Below, piece after piece: positions 24,941 through 33,985 of a stretch of DNA of 64,000 bases. Each line of letters begins with the position of its first letter. Position 1 is the first letter of the stretch. The DNA is from Gallionella straubiae (GTDB lineage: Bacteria > Pseudomonadota > Gammaproteobacteria > Burkholderiales > Gallionellaceae): NCBI RefSeq assembly GCF_051257895.1, contig NZ_CP194331.1:2108001-2172000 (forward strand), written 5' to 3'. The notes beneath the pieces were generated by a model. It had not been told where the DNA came from. It did no database searches and was given only the letters and a program-made list of their open reading frames with translations. A program made the translations under genes and the position numbers.

Positions 24941-24946
24941 TAAAAT
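24941..24946 (+). promoter_or_regulatory. Possible -10 box (TAAAAT) of the polysaccharide operon
   Basis: TAAAAT lies 28 bases before ATG 24974, in the 115-bp divergent gap from waaC. No good -35 is visible. A small GCATC-CTTATAG-GATGC-like hairpin precedes it near 24886. Confidence 0.3.
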
Positions 24947-24973
24947 GCGCCACCCTGATTTCCGGTAAATGGC

Positions 24974-25957
24974 ATGACGTATTATGTTCCACTGCTTAGC
25001 GCACTGGTGACGCTGATGTTGACATTCATTCTGATGACGAGCAAAACCGGCGCTATTGTCCGAGATATACCCAACGAGCGTTCGCTGCATAGTGTCCCGA
25101 TTCCGCGGGTTGGCGGCATCGCGTTGATGGTGGGAATATTGTCAAGCTGGGCATTGCTGATGCAGTTCCTGGCGTGGTGGATTGCATTGCCCGCAGCAGG
25201 TTTGTTCGCGCTGTCGCTGCTGGATGATGTACGCGGCCTCTCCCCGCAAACGCGCCTTGCCGGCCACTTCCTTGCTGCGCTGGTCGCCTTGGCGGGTGCC
25301 GGCGTACCGTTGCTGTGGTTCATTCCTGTATTGCTGTTCGTCGTGTGGATGACCAATTTGTACAATTTCATGGATGGTTCGGACGGGCTGGCGGGCGGCA
25401 TGGCATTGTTTGGTTTCGGCAGCTACGGGATTGGCGCATGGCTGACTGGCAACGAGATGTTCGCGCTGCTGAATTTTTCGGTCGTGTCGGCGGCGGCAGG
25501 TTTTCTGGTTTTTAATTTTCATCCGGCCAAGGTATTCATGGGCGACGCCGGTTCGATTCCGCTGGGTTTCCTTGCCGCCGTATTCGGTGTGTCGGGCTGG
25601 CAGGCCGGGTATTGGCCGTTCTGGTTCCCGCTGCTGGTGTTTTCACCGTTTGCGGCCGACGCGACCATGACGCTGTTCAAGCGCATGCGGCGCGGCGAAA
25701 AGCTTTCCCAGGCGCATCGCAGCCACTATTACCAGCGCCTTGTGCAGATGGGCTGGGGGCACCGCAACACCGCATTCGCCGAATATGCGCTGATGTTGCT
25801 GGTTGGCATATCTGCTTTGTGGGGGATTGGCCTGGATGCTCATGGGCAGGCCTATCTGCTGATCTGGTGTGCCGTAATTTATTCAGGGCTGATGATGTGG
25901 ATCGATTGGCGCTGGTATCTGTATCGGGCAAAACAGGAGAATGCCGATGTTGCGTAA
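24974..25957 (+). CDS. Polyprenyl-phosphate sugar-1-phosphate transferase (WecA/WbpL/MraY family)
   Basis: 327 residues with about ten hydrophobic helices. Motifs: PNERSLHSVPIPRVGG (substrate-entry loop), LLDDVRGLSP with the Asp pair, NLYNFMDGSDGLAGG, FMGDAGSIPLG, and HRSHYYQRLVQMGWGH in the last cytoplasmic loop. This is the enzyme class that starts O-antigen synthesis by moving GlcNAc-P or a related sugar-P to undecaprenyl phosphate. The next gene, encoding a WbpM-like dehydratase, overlaps by 11 bases; the same pair (wbpL-wbpM) occurs in Pseudomonas O-antigen loci. Confidence 0.9.
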   Translation: MTYYVPLLSALVTLMLTFILMTSKTGAIVRDIPNERSLHSVPIPRVGGIALMVGILSSWALLMQFLAWWIALPAAGLFALSLLDDVRGLSPQTRLAGHFLAALVALAGAGVPLLWFIPVLLFVVWMTNLYNFMDGSDGLAGGMALFGFGSYGIGAWLTGNEMFALLNFSVVSAAAGFLVFNFHPAKVFMGDAGSIPLGFLAAVFGVSGWQAGYWPFWFPLLVFSPFAADATMTLFKRMRRGEKLSQAHRSHYYQRLVQMGWGHRNTAFAEYALMLLVGISALWGIGLDAHGQAYLLIWCAVIYSGLMMWIDWRWYLYRAKQENADVA

Positions 25958-27788
25958 ATCGAATGCTCGTACCGCGCTGGCTATCCTGCACGATACGGCG
26001 GCGGCGGCATTTGCGTTGATCGGTGCGTATCTGCTCCGGTTCAATTTCGAGGTGCCACCGGATTTTACCGCAGAAATAAAATACAACCTGTTGTGGATCG
26101 TCCTGCTGCAAATGGCAATATTCTGGGGGTTTGGTTTGTATCGCGGCATGTGGCGATATGCCAGCCTCAACGATTTGCGCCGCATCGTGCTGGCAGTGCT
26201 GTTCGCGGCAATAGTCATCCCGTTTGTGCTGTGGATGCTGCGCAGCGATATGGTGGTGCCGCGCTCGGTGCTGATATTGGACCCGTTGTTGCTGATGCTG
26301 ATTATGGGCGGCAGCCGGGTGCTGTACCGGATGTGGAAGGAAACCGGGCTGTATGGACGCATGAAGTTGTCTGCCGAGCCGGTTCTGGTGCTGGGCGCCG
26401 GCGATGCAGCGGTCATATTGTCAAAAGACCTTGAAAAAAACCCTTCCTGGCAATTGGTCGGCTTTCTGGACGATGATGCCAACAAGCAAGGCTGCATCCT
26501 GAATGGCGTAAAAGTGCTGGGCCGTCTGGACGATCTGGCGCACTGGGTCAATCATTTCGGCGTCGAGCGCGTCATCATCGCCATGCCGTCCTGTTCGCAC
26601 CAGCAGCGCAAGCGTGCGATCCAGCTTTGCAACCAGGCCAATGTGAAGGCGCTTACGGTGCCTTCTTTCGACGACCTGGTGAGCGGCAAGGTGGGGGTAT
26701 CGCAGCTGCGCGCGGTCGAACTGGACGATCTGCTCGGGCGTGATCCGGTGGCGTTGGATGACGCCGGATTGCATGGCCTGTTGGCCGGAAAAACGGTTAT
26801 GGTCACCGGTGCGGGCGGCTCGATCGGCTCCGAAATGTGCCGCCAGATTGCGCGGTTTGCGCCTGCGAGGCTGATACTGTTCGAGTTGAGCGAATTTGCG
26901 CTGTATACCATCGAACAGGAAATGAAGCAGGCTTTCCCCGCCTTGAATTTCATTTATCTCGTGGGCGATGTGCGCGATGCGGAGCGGGTCGACGAAGTCA
27001 TGCGGCAGCATCGGCCGGGAGTGCTGTTTCACGCGGCGGCTTACAAGCATGTGCCGCTCATGGAAAAGTACAATGCATGGCAGGCGATCCGCAACAACGT
27101 GCTGGGCACCTGGACGGTGGCGCATGCGGCGCAGCGGCATGGCGTCGGAAAATTCGTGATGATTTCCACCGACAAGGCGGTCAATCCGACCAACGTGATG
27201 GGCGCTTCCAAGCGGCTCGCGGAGATGGTGTGCCAGGCGTTGCAGCCATCCGGCGATACGCGCTTCGTCATGGTGCGCTTCGGCAATGTTCTCGGCAGCA
27301 ACGGCAGCGTGATCCCCAAGTTCCGCGAACAGATTGCGCAAGGCGGGCCGGTCACGGTCACCCATCCCGAGATCACCCGCTATTTCATGTCCATTCCCGA
27401 GGCGGCGCAACTGGTGTTGCAGGCCGGGCTGATGGGGCAGGGTGGCGAGATTTTCGTGCTGGATATGGGGGAGCCGGTGAAGATCGTCGATCTGGCCAAG
27501 GACTTGATCCGTCTCTCCGGCTTCACCGAAGAGGATGTCAGGATCGAGTTTACCGGGCTGCGCCCCGGCGAGAAACTCTACGAGGAGCTGCTGGCGGATA
27601 ACGAGCATACTTTGTTGACGCCGCATCCCAAGCTGCGCATCGCCCAGGCACGGCAAGCCGATGCGGCCTGGCTGGGGAATCTGCTGGATTGGGCCAAGTT
27701 GCCCGGCATGCCCGATGAGCAGGTGCGCGCCGCGCTGCAGGATTGGGTGCCGGAGTATCGGCCGGCGCTGAACGGCCATAAGCCATGA
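25947..27788 (+). CDS. WbpM/CapD-type UDP-sugar 4,6-dehydratase with membrane domain
   Basis: 613 residues. The N-terminal third has four hydrophobic helices (LAILHDTAAAAFALIGAYL onward), then a CoA-binding-like domain (VLVLGAGDAAVIL), and an SDR domain from about residue 275 (VMVTGAGGSIGSEMCRQI). The catalytic segment reads STDKAVNPTNVMGASK, so the usual Tyr is replaced by Met, as known for WbpM. The activity should be UDP-GlcNAc 4,6-dehydration. ATG 25947 is chosen since AGGAG is seven bases upstream; ATG 25941 is too close to it. It overlaps both neighbours, so it is operonic. Confidence 0.92.
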   Translation: MLRKSNARTALAILHDTAAAAFALIGAYLLRFNFEVPPDFTAEIKYNLLWIVLLQMAIFWGFGLYRGMWRYASLNDLRRIVLAVLFAAIVIPFVLWMLRSDMVVPRSVLILDPLLLMLIMGGSRVLYRMWKETGLYGRMKLSAEPVLVLGAGDAAVILSKDLEKNPSWQLVGFLDDDANKQGCILNGVKVLGRLDDLAHWVNHFGVERVIIAMPSCSHQQRKRAIQLCNQANVKALTVPSFDDLVSGKVGVSQLRAVELDDLLGRDPVALDDAGLHGLLAGKTVMVTGAGGSIGSEMCRQIARFAPARLILFELSEFALYTIEQEMKQAFPALNFIYLVGDVRDAERVDEVMRQHRPGVLFHAAAYKHVPLMEKYNAWQAIRNNVLGTWTVAHAAQRHGVGKFVMISTDKAVNPTNVMGASKRLAEMVCQALQPSGDTRFVMVRFGNVLGSNGSVIPKFREQIAQGGPVTVTHPEITRYFMSIPEAAQLVLQAGLMGQGGEIFVLDMGEPVKIVDLAKDLIRLSGFTEEDVRIEFTGLRPGEKLYEELLADNEHTLLTPHPKLRIAQARQADAAWLGNLLDWAKLPGMPDEQVRAALQDWVPEYRPALNGHKP

Positions 27789-28537
27789 CCTCTCTTTCCA
27801 TCGTCCTCATCACCAAAAATGAGGCGGCCAACATACGCGATTGCCTGCAGTCCGTGTCGTGGGCGGATGAGATCGTGGTGGTGGATGCCGGCAGTACCGA
27901 CGATACGGTGAGCATCTGCAAGGAGGTGGGGGCGCAGGTGTATGTGCACCCCGATTGGCCGGGTTTCGGGCCGCAGAAGAACCGTGCCCTTGGCTATGCG
28001 AGCAAGGACTGGGTGTTCTCGATTGATGCGGACGAGCGCGTTACGCCGGAGCTGCGCGCCGAATTGATACAGGCCATGAACGAGGGGCGTGTGCAGGGAT
28101 TCTATTTGCCGCGTCTGTCGCAATTCTGCGGCAAATTCATCCGCCATTCCGGTTGGTATCCGGACTATGTGCTGCGCTTGTTCAAGCGCGGAGCGGGGAG
28201 GTTTTCGGATAGTCTGGTGCACGAGAGCGTGCTGCTGACGGGCCGGACGGACAGGCTGAAAAATCCGCTGCTGCATTACAGCTATCTCACGGCGGATGAC
28301 GTGCAGCGCAAGGTGGAGCATTATTCCGCCGCCGCCGCACAACAGATGTTTCAATCCGGGAAACGGTCCACCTGGCTGGCTGCCGCCCTGCGCGCCGGCT
28401 GGGCGTTCGTGCGCACCTATGTCTTGCGGCTGGGGGTGCTGGATGGAATCGCCGGATTGAGCATCGCACGCATGAATGCCCGCACTACCTATCTGAAATA
28501 CCGCAAACTCGAGGCGTTGCGCGCCGCCTCCCGATAG
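27785..28537 (+). CDS. Glycosyltransferase family 2 (WaaE/KdtX-like)
   Basis: 250 residues. SIVLITKNEAANIRDCLQS and EIVVVDAGSTDDTV are the nucleotide-sugar site, FSIDADERV the DxD-like motif, and GWYPDYVLRLFKRGAGRFSD the acceptor region typical of WaaE-like LPS core transferases. The start overlaps the dehydratase stop (ATGA). Four bases separate its end from the convergent next gene. The sugar and acceptor are unknown. Confidence 0.88.
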   Translation: MTSLSIVLITKNEAANIRDCLQSVSWADEIVVVDAGSTDDTVSICKEVGAQVYVHPDWPGFGPQKNRALGYASKDWVFSIDADERVTPELRAELIQAMNEGRVQGFYLPRLSQFCGKFIRHSGWYPDYVLRLFKRGAGRFSDSLVHESVLLTGRTDRLKNPLLHYSYLTADDVQRKVEHYSAAAAQQMFQSGKRSTWLAAALRAGWAFVRTYVLRLGVLDGIAGLSIARMNARTTYLKYRKLEALRAASR

Positions 28538-28540
28538 CCG

Positions 28541-29380
28541 CTAGCCCAGCGCGCGCTTCAATCTGCTGCGCAGCAATTGCCAGCGCAACTCGCGGGTATC
28601 TTCGGGCTCTTCCAGACGCAAGCCTTGGGCGGGTATTCCGCGTCGCAGGTAATAGCGGTCGAAAACCGATTGGCGCATCCCCCACTTGTTCAGGAACTGC
28701 CTGCCGCCGTCGTTCTTCTTTACCTTGCCGGTGGATTTGCACTGGAAGTGATAGACCAGCGAATCGCCCGCGCCCAGGAAGATGCGGCAGCCCGCGTGCC
28801 ACAGCTTCATGGAAAAATCGTTGTCGCTGCTCATGCCGGGAGAGAACTCGCTGCTGTATCCGCCCACCTTGAACCACCAGCGCCTGCTGACCAGCGTGGG
28901 CGGCCAGGTCGCACCGTACCAGTCGGCCTTGCGCAGTTGCGGCAATTCTTCGAGCAGCCCCGCTTCGTTGAAAGTATCCGCGTCGCTGCCGTAATCGCGC
29001 ACGATCACGCAGGGATTGCGAGTATCGCGCGGCTCGATCATGGTGCCGGAGAGCATGAACAAATCGGTGTCCAGCCGCCCGAGCTTGTCGACCAGCGCTT
29101 GATCCCAGCCGGGGCAGCAGTACATGTCGTCGTTCAGATACAGGATGTAATCCTGCGCGGCATGCATCGCCGCTTCGTTTACCGCCAGGCAGATGCCGAT
29201 GTTCTCAGGAGAGTGGGTGTGCGTGATGCCCTGTTCGCGCACCCAGGCAAGCGTGCCGTCGCTGCCGTCGTTGACATGCACGATGATCTGGTGCGCGTAG
29301 GCGGAATGCTGCCAGATGCTGCGTATGCAGAGTTGCAGCAGCGCAAGGTTGTTCCAGCTGGGGATGATGATGGAGAACAT
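28541..29380 (-). CDS. Glycosyltransferase family 2
   Basis: 279 residues: FSIIIPSWNNLALLQLCIRS, VHVNDGSDGTLAWV and ILYLNDDMYCCPGWD (the DDM metal site) define a GT-A fold. RRWWFKVGGYSSEFSPGMSSDNDFSMKLW is the C-terminal acceptor part. It is a clear paralogue of the protein at 33986-34900, sharing SPGMSSD and the CKSTG/CKSTE tail motif. It precedes a methyltransferase gene on the same strand, 12 bases apart. Confidence 0.88.
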   Translation of the reverse strand: MFSIIIPSWNNLALLQLCIRSIWQHSAYAHQIIVHVNDGSDGTLAWVREQGITHTHSPENIGICLAVNEAAMHAAQDYILYLNDDMYCCPGWDQALVDKLGRLDTDLFMLSGTMIEPRDTRNPCVIVRDYGSDADTFNEAGLLEELPQLRKADWYGATWPPTLVSRRWWFKVGGYSSEFSPGMSSDNDFSMKLWHAGCRIFLGAGDSLVYHFQCKSTGKVKKNDGGRQFLNKWGMRQSVFDRYYLRRGIPAQGLRLEEPEDTRELRWQLLRSRLKRALG

Positions 29381-29392
29381 TTGTCTGCCCGG

Positions 29393-30379
29393 TTATGGTT
29401 TGCGCGTACGGATCAGCACGTTCTGGCCGGTATGCGGACTGGATTGCTGCGCGCGGTATTCCTGCAACTCCTTGCGGTAACCCCAGGCCAGCAGGCCCAA
29501 TTCATCCAGCCAGGATAATTTGCCGGTTTGTTTTTGCCGGTTCGAGCGGCTCACGCGATACACCACGGCGGAACCGGCCGAGTAGGTGCGGGCATCGATC
29601 ACCTCGAAGCCGGCGCGTTGCGCAAGCAGCCGTAGCGATTCCACGGAGAACAGGTGCAGATGCCTTGGAGGCTCCCAGCCGCGCCAGAATGCGCCGAATT
29701 CGCCGGCCCCGATGCTCTCCACGTTGGGAGTGGTCATCACCAGCAGTCCGCCGGGCTTCAGGATGCGCAGGCTTTCGGCGAGCGCGGCATAGGGATCATG
29801 CAGATGTTCGATGGTCTGGCTCATGGTGATCGCATCGAAACTGTCCGATGGCAAGGCGCATTGCGTCAGATCGCCGACATGCCCCTTGATGCCGTAGCGC
29901 GCAATGGCCTTCTCGATCGCCTGTGCGTCGAAATCGATCCCCTCTACCTGCCAGCCGCGCTTCTTCATCCGATTGAGGAAACGCCCGCCTCCGCAGCCGA
30001 CGTCCAACAGCTTGCCGGGCGGCTCATGCTTCAGCGTCATGTAGCGCAGATAATCGGCCTCGCGTTTCAGTCCGTTGGTGATCCAGAGGGGTAGCAAGCC
30101 AAGCTTGATAAAGCGGTGTACCAGACTGAGCGTGGCCCCGGTAAGGCGATTGCCGGATTTGCGCGTGTGTGTGTGATAGGTGGTGTATGCCTTCCAGAGC
30201 TCGTGCGGCGGCGGTGCCGGGTCCAGCCAACACGCGCCGCAGGCAGGATTGGAGCAATGCCGGAAACCCCATGAGCCGCCGAGATTGCCGTCCGGGTCGG
30301 TGATGCCGGTCTGTGCAAATTCGCCCGCCGAGCCGCACAGGTTGCATAAAGGCCGCGGCTCACTTGCTATACTATTCAT
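29393..30379 (-). CDS. SAM-dependent methyltransferase with N-terminal zinc-ribbon-like motif
   Basis: 328 residues from ATG 30379. The N-terminus has CNLCGSAG and CSNPACGACWLDP, a Cys-rich element often seen in sugar-modifying methyltransferases. The SAM site LLDVGCGGGRFLNRM (about residue 122), the segment TMSQTIEHLHDP and the strand LKPGGLLVMTTPN follow. Likely modifies a nucleotide sugar or lipid-linked glycan; the target is unknown. Divergent from the tandem glycosyltransferase gene, 69 bases apart. The longer frame to 30754 overlaps that gene and is rejected. Confidence 0.85.
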   Translation of the reverse strand: MNSIASEPRPLCNLCGSAGEFAQTGITDPDGNLGGSWGFRHCSNPACGACWLDPAPPPHELWKAYTTYHTHTRKSGNRLTGATLSLVHRFIKLGLLPLWITNGLKREADYLRYMTLKHEPPGKLLDVGCGGGRFLNRMKKRGWQVEGIDFDAQAIEKAIARYGIKGHVGDLTQCALPSDSFDAITMSQTIEHLHDPYAALAESLRILKPGGLLVMTTPNVESIGAGEFGAFWRGWEPPRHLHLFSVESLRLLAQRAGFEVIDARTYSAGSAVVYRVSRSNRQKQTGKLSWLDELGLLAWGYRKELQEYRAQQSSPHTGQNVLIRTRKP

Positions 30380-30448
30380 ATTTGGGTTGTCGGTCGGATG
30401 ATTCAACGCGTACATTCTATAACGGCACCCCATTATTTTAGAGGCAGG

Positions 30449-32647
30449 ATGAAAATAATTCACATCGTGAGGCGTTACGGGCCAGTGGGCGGGATGGAAC
30501 GCTACGTCTGGGAGACGACACGCGAGCTTGTGAAACTCGGGCATCAGGTGCAGGTGTTGTGCGAATGCTGCGTCGCCGAAAAACCGCAAGGGATAACGGT
30601 GCATGAATTTGGCACGATGATTTATCGGCCGCGCTGGCTCTATTACTGGCGCTTCGGGCGGCGCGTTGAAAAATGGCTGCGTGCGCACCCACAACCCGGT
30701 TGGCTGATCCATAGCCACGAACGCGTCGGGGTGCACCACCTCACCACTCTCCATGGACAGCCATTCGCCTCGGTGCGCGAGAAGCCCTGGTGGAAAATGG
30801 CTTCACTGCGCGTGGCGATGCATCTCTATATGGAGCGGCGCGCGTTGCGCGCGGCACGGCACATTGTGCCGAATTCCGGGATCATTGCGCGCCAGTTGGC
30901 GCGCTACTATCCGGAGTATGCGCACAAACTCACCGAACCGGTTATGCCCGGCGCGGTGTGCGACACCGAGAGGGCGCTGCGCACCGTGCCCAGGGACGGA
31001 GGCATCATCGGCTTCGTCGGCAGAGAGTGGCAGCGCAAGGGATTGCCGTTGGCGGCCGAGATCGCCGCGCAATTGCGCCGTGAACGGCCGAACCTCGAGT
31101 TGTGGGTGATCGGTCCCGATGAGCGGAATGTGCGGCACTTGTTTTCCGGCTGGCAAGGCGGCTTCCGGTTGTTCGGCTGGCGTTGCAACTCTTTACATTT
31201 CAATGAGATCGATGTGTTGCTGCATCCGGCGAAAGTCGAGCCTTACGGCATGGTCATCAGTGAGGCGATGGCGGCGTGTGTCCCGGTGGTGGTGTCCGAT
31301 GCCTGCGGTGCGGCAGCGCAGGTGGATGCACAGGCAGGGGAAGTTGTGTCGCTGGACGAATCGCTGGAAAGATGGGTGCGGGCGGTTATGGAGCAACTGG
31401 ATCGGACGGAAGCCGCACCACCCTTCGTGCGCAAATGGGAGACAGTCGCGCAGGAGTCCGCAGCAATTTATACGGATGCCATTAGCCGGACGCAGCGAAA
31501 GATCGCCGTTGTCGTACCAAAATATGGGTTGATCGGCGGCGGAGAGCGTTTCGTCAGTGAAATTACCGGGCGCCTGGCACGGAATGAAAACTTCGAAATG
31601 CATGTCTTTGCAAACCGGTGGATTGTCAATTCGGACCGGATCGAGTTTCACAAGGTGCCAACCGTCCGCTTTCCTCGTTTCCTGCGCCCGCTGTTTTTCG
31701 CCTGGTATGTAAAGCGGAAGATAGATCGCATGAATTTTGATTTGGTGCATACCCACCACTGGATTTTCAATGCAGATATATTTTCCCTGCACGGCATACC
31801 TCACGCCTACTGGGTCAGGAAGGTACGGAACGGACGCCCCAGCCTTTACGATTATGCGTTGAGTGCCGTCGAGCGGCGCGCAATAAAAGGCGGTGCATCA
31901 TCCTGGTTCCTCCCCGTATCCTCCATTGCCATGGATGCATTCCGCCACGAATATGCAACGCTGCCCGGTCATTGGCAAATAGCCCATCCCGGCGTTGACG
32001 TTGCGCGTTTCCTAGTGCCGGATCGCACCGCTTGCCGCGCTGATATCAGAGGGCGCTATGGAATCGGTGCATCGGACATCCTCCTGCTGTTTGTCGGGAT
32101 GAATTTTGAGGTCAAGGGGCTGGACACCATCATCGCAGCGCTGGCCCAAGCTCGAACCGAGGGGCAAGAGAAAAATATCCGGCTCCTGGTGGTGGGAAGG
32201 GGGGATGAGGATAAGTACCGCAAGAAGGCACAATCGCTGGGTATGGCCGAATCCGTGGCTTTCGCCGGAACACAGGTTGAAGGGCTGGAGCGTTATTACC
32301 GGGCGGCGGATATATTCATCATGCTTTCCAAGTTTGATACCTTCGGTATGGTGGTGCTGGAAGCAATGGCCGCCGGGCTGCCTGCCATTGTCAGTTCAAA
32401 CGTCGGGGCAAAAGACCTTGTAGAAGAAGGAGTCAACGGATTTGTCATTTCCGCACCACAGGATGTGGATGCTGCCGCAGAGTGCATCGCCCGGTTGTCG
32501 GACAAGGCACGGCGGGAAGCAATGGGAATTGCGGCGGCGCAAACCGCATCGGCCCACGATTGGGAGAGGCTGGCGGCGAATATGGAGCATCTTTATGAGG
32601 ATGTTCTTTCCAGAAAACAGGGAGCATCGGTGGGAAACCCCGTTTGA
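30449..32647 (+). CDS. Tandem family-4 glycosyltransferase fusion (two GT-B units)
   Basis: 732 residues from ATG 30449 after GAGGCAGG. The first unit (about 1-345) begins KIIHIVRRYGPVGGMERYVW and ends with EVEPYGMV-like KVEPYGMVISEAMA, the GT4 donor site. The second (about 355-732) begins again, IAVVVPKYGLIGGGERFVSE, and has FVGMNFEVKGLDTII and KFDTFGMVVLEAMAAGLP. Two complete transferases on one chain suggest addition of two successive sugars. No internal start is needed. The gene overlaps the ligase frame slightly and heads a plus-strand group. Confidence 0.9.
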   Translation: MKIIHIVRRYGPVGGMERYVWETTRELVKLGHQVQVLCECCVAEKPQGITVHEFGTMIYRPRWLYYWRFGRRVEKWLRAHPQPGWLIHSHERVGVHHLTTLHGQPFASVREKPWWKMASLRVAMHLYMERRALRAARHIVPNSGIIARQLARYYPEYAHKLTEPVMPGAVCDTERALRTVPRDGGIIGFVGREWQRKGLPLAAEIAAQLRRERPNLELWVIGPDERNVRHLFSGWQGGFRLFGWRCNSLHFNEIDVLLHPAKVEPYGMVISEAMAACVPVVVSDACGAAAQVDAQAGEVVSLDESLERWVRAVMEQLDRTEAAPPFVRKWETVAQESAAIYTDAISRTQRKIAVVVPKYGLIGGGERFVSEITGRLARNENFEMHVFANRWIVNSDRIEFHKVPTVRFPRFLRPLFFAWYVKRKIDRMNFDLVHTHHWIFNADIFSLHGIPHAYWVRKVRNGRPSLYDYALSAVERRAIKGGASSWFLPVSSIAMDAFRHEYATLPGHWQIAHPGVDVARFLVPDRTACRADIRGRYGIGASDILLLFVGMNFEVKGLDTIIAALAQARTEGQEKNIRLLVVGRGDEDKYRKKAQSLGMAESVAFAGTQVEGLERYYRAADIFIMLSKFDTFGMVVLEAMAAGLPAIVSSNVGAKDLVEEGVNGFVISAPQDVDAAAECIARLSDKARREAMGIAAAQTASAHDWERLAANMEHLYEDVLSRKQGASVGNPV

Positions 32648-32709
32648 CAATCCATGGGGTCAGTTGGCACTTTGCCCCGATCAATATGCAATCAGCCCAT
32701 TGTGAACCG

Positions 32710-33969
32710 ATGAACACCAAGCGCTCTTATTATTTCCATTTTGTCGAAAAGACTACAGCACTGCTCCTTTTGGTCTACCCAGCCCTGATGCTGACGGTGA
32801 AGGGGGGGATGAACGCTGTGTTTCTGTTCATGCTGTTGCTTGCCCTTTCGACCTGGATGGTTCGCCCTGCCGGCATGAATGCCGTAGCATGGAAACCGGA
32901 ATGGACAGCCTATGTGGCGGCCATGTTTTTGCTGTCATTTACCATTCTTGCCAGCCAAATTGCCCACAAGAATATTACTGCGCATCCCCATGACGCGGCT
33001 TCGCGTTATTGGCTGGCTATACCGATCTTCCTGTTGTTGCAGCGCCTCCCTTTGCGGGTGATGGGCCTGCTGCAATACGCTTTTCCGCTCGGTGCCATTG
33101 GTGGCTTGATTATGGCCTTCAGGAATTATGCGGGCTGGCTGATCAGCCCTACGCTGGACAAGATACATTTCGGTGACCTTGAACTGATACTGGGGATGCT
33201 GTCACTGTTTTCCCTGAATTGGCTCGGGCGGGATGCCCCGGCGCTGCGCGTGTTGAAGATACTGGGCGGCATCGCAGGCGTATGGGCATCCCTTGGCTCC
33301 GGATCGAGAGGCGGTTGGCTGGCGATTCCGCTGTTCATCGGGTTTTTCTTTTATTTCAGCGTGGGCAAGGGTTTTCTGAAGACGATAAAGATCAGCCTGT
33401 TAGTTGCAGTGCTGGCCATGACGGCTAGCTATTTCGCTATCGATACATTTCATCAGCGCGTGAATCAGTTTGCCAATGATATTAGAGCCTTCGAACAGGG
33501 GAATCGGGACACTTCAACAGGTATACGGTGGCAACTCTACAAGGCGGCCGTCGATGTTTTTTATCGCCATCCGTTCGTGGGTGTCGGGCCTGAAGGCTTT
33601 GCATCAGAGATGCGGCCGATGGTAGAAGCAGAGAAGCTCACGCCGGATGCAGGCCGGTTAGGGCAAGGTGAGGTGCACAACGATATTCTGGCAAAGACTG
33701 TTGGAATGGGAATATTGGGGCTGGTTGCCATTCTTGCTAGTTTTCTCGTCCCGCTGAGATTATTCTGGCTCGCAACGAAATCCGGGTCGGCCCCGATCCG
33801 GCGGTCGGGTATTCTGGGGGTGGTTTTCGTGAGCGGTGTTTTCGTGTTCGGCCTGACGGTGGAATTCCTGAATCTGACCATGGCCACTGCCTTCTATGGC
33901 TTTACCGTTGCTGTGCTGCTGGCGGCTTGCTACAACGTTCATCACGGCGAACTGTCCGCCAAGCCCTAG
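32710..33969 (+). CDS. O-antigen ligase/polymerase-like membrane protein (Wzy_C family)
   Basis: About 419 residues with some ten to twelve hydrophobic segments. The Wzy_C motif region includes SLGSGSRGGWLAIPL (about residue 200) and, after the large periplasmic loop, FVGVGPEGF and GEVHNDILAKTVGMG, typical of WaaL-like ligases. It would attach glycan to lipid A core or another acceptor at the periplasmic face. The start is uncertain: ATG 32710, ATG 32686 and TTG 32644 are in frame and none has a clear ribosome site. Confidence 0.85.
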   Translation: MNTKRSYYFHFVEKTTALLLLVYPALMLTVKGGMNAVFLFMLLLALSTWMVRPAGMNAVAWKPEWTAYVAAMFLLSFTILASQIAHKNITAHPHDAASRYWLAIPIFLLLQRLPLRVMGLLQYAFPLGAIGGLIMAFRNYAGWLISPTLDKIHFGDLELILGMLSLFSLNWLGRDAPALRVLKILGGIAGVWASLGSGSRGGWLAIPLFIGFFFYFSVGKGFLKTIKISLLVAVLAMTASYFAIDTFHQRVNQFANDIRAFEQGNRDTSTGIRWQLYKAAVDVFYRHPFVGVGPEGFASEMRPMVEAEKLTPDAGRLGQGEVHNDILAKTVGMGILGLVAILASFLVPLRLFWLATKSGSAPIRRSGILGVVFVSGVFVFGLTVEFLNLTMATAFYGFTVAVLLAACYNVHHGELSAKP

Positions 33970-33985
33970 TTCGAGAGGGGAATAC

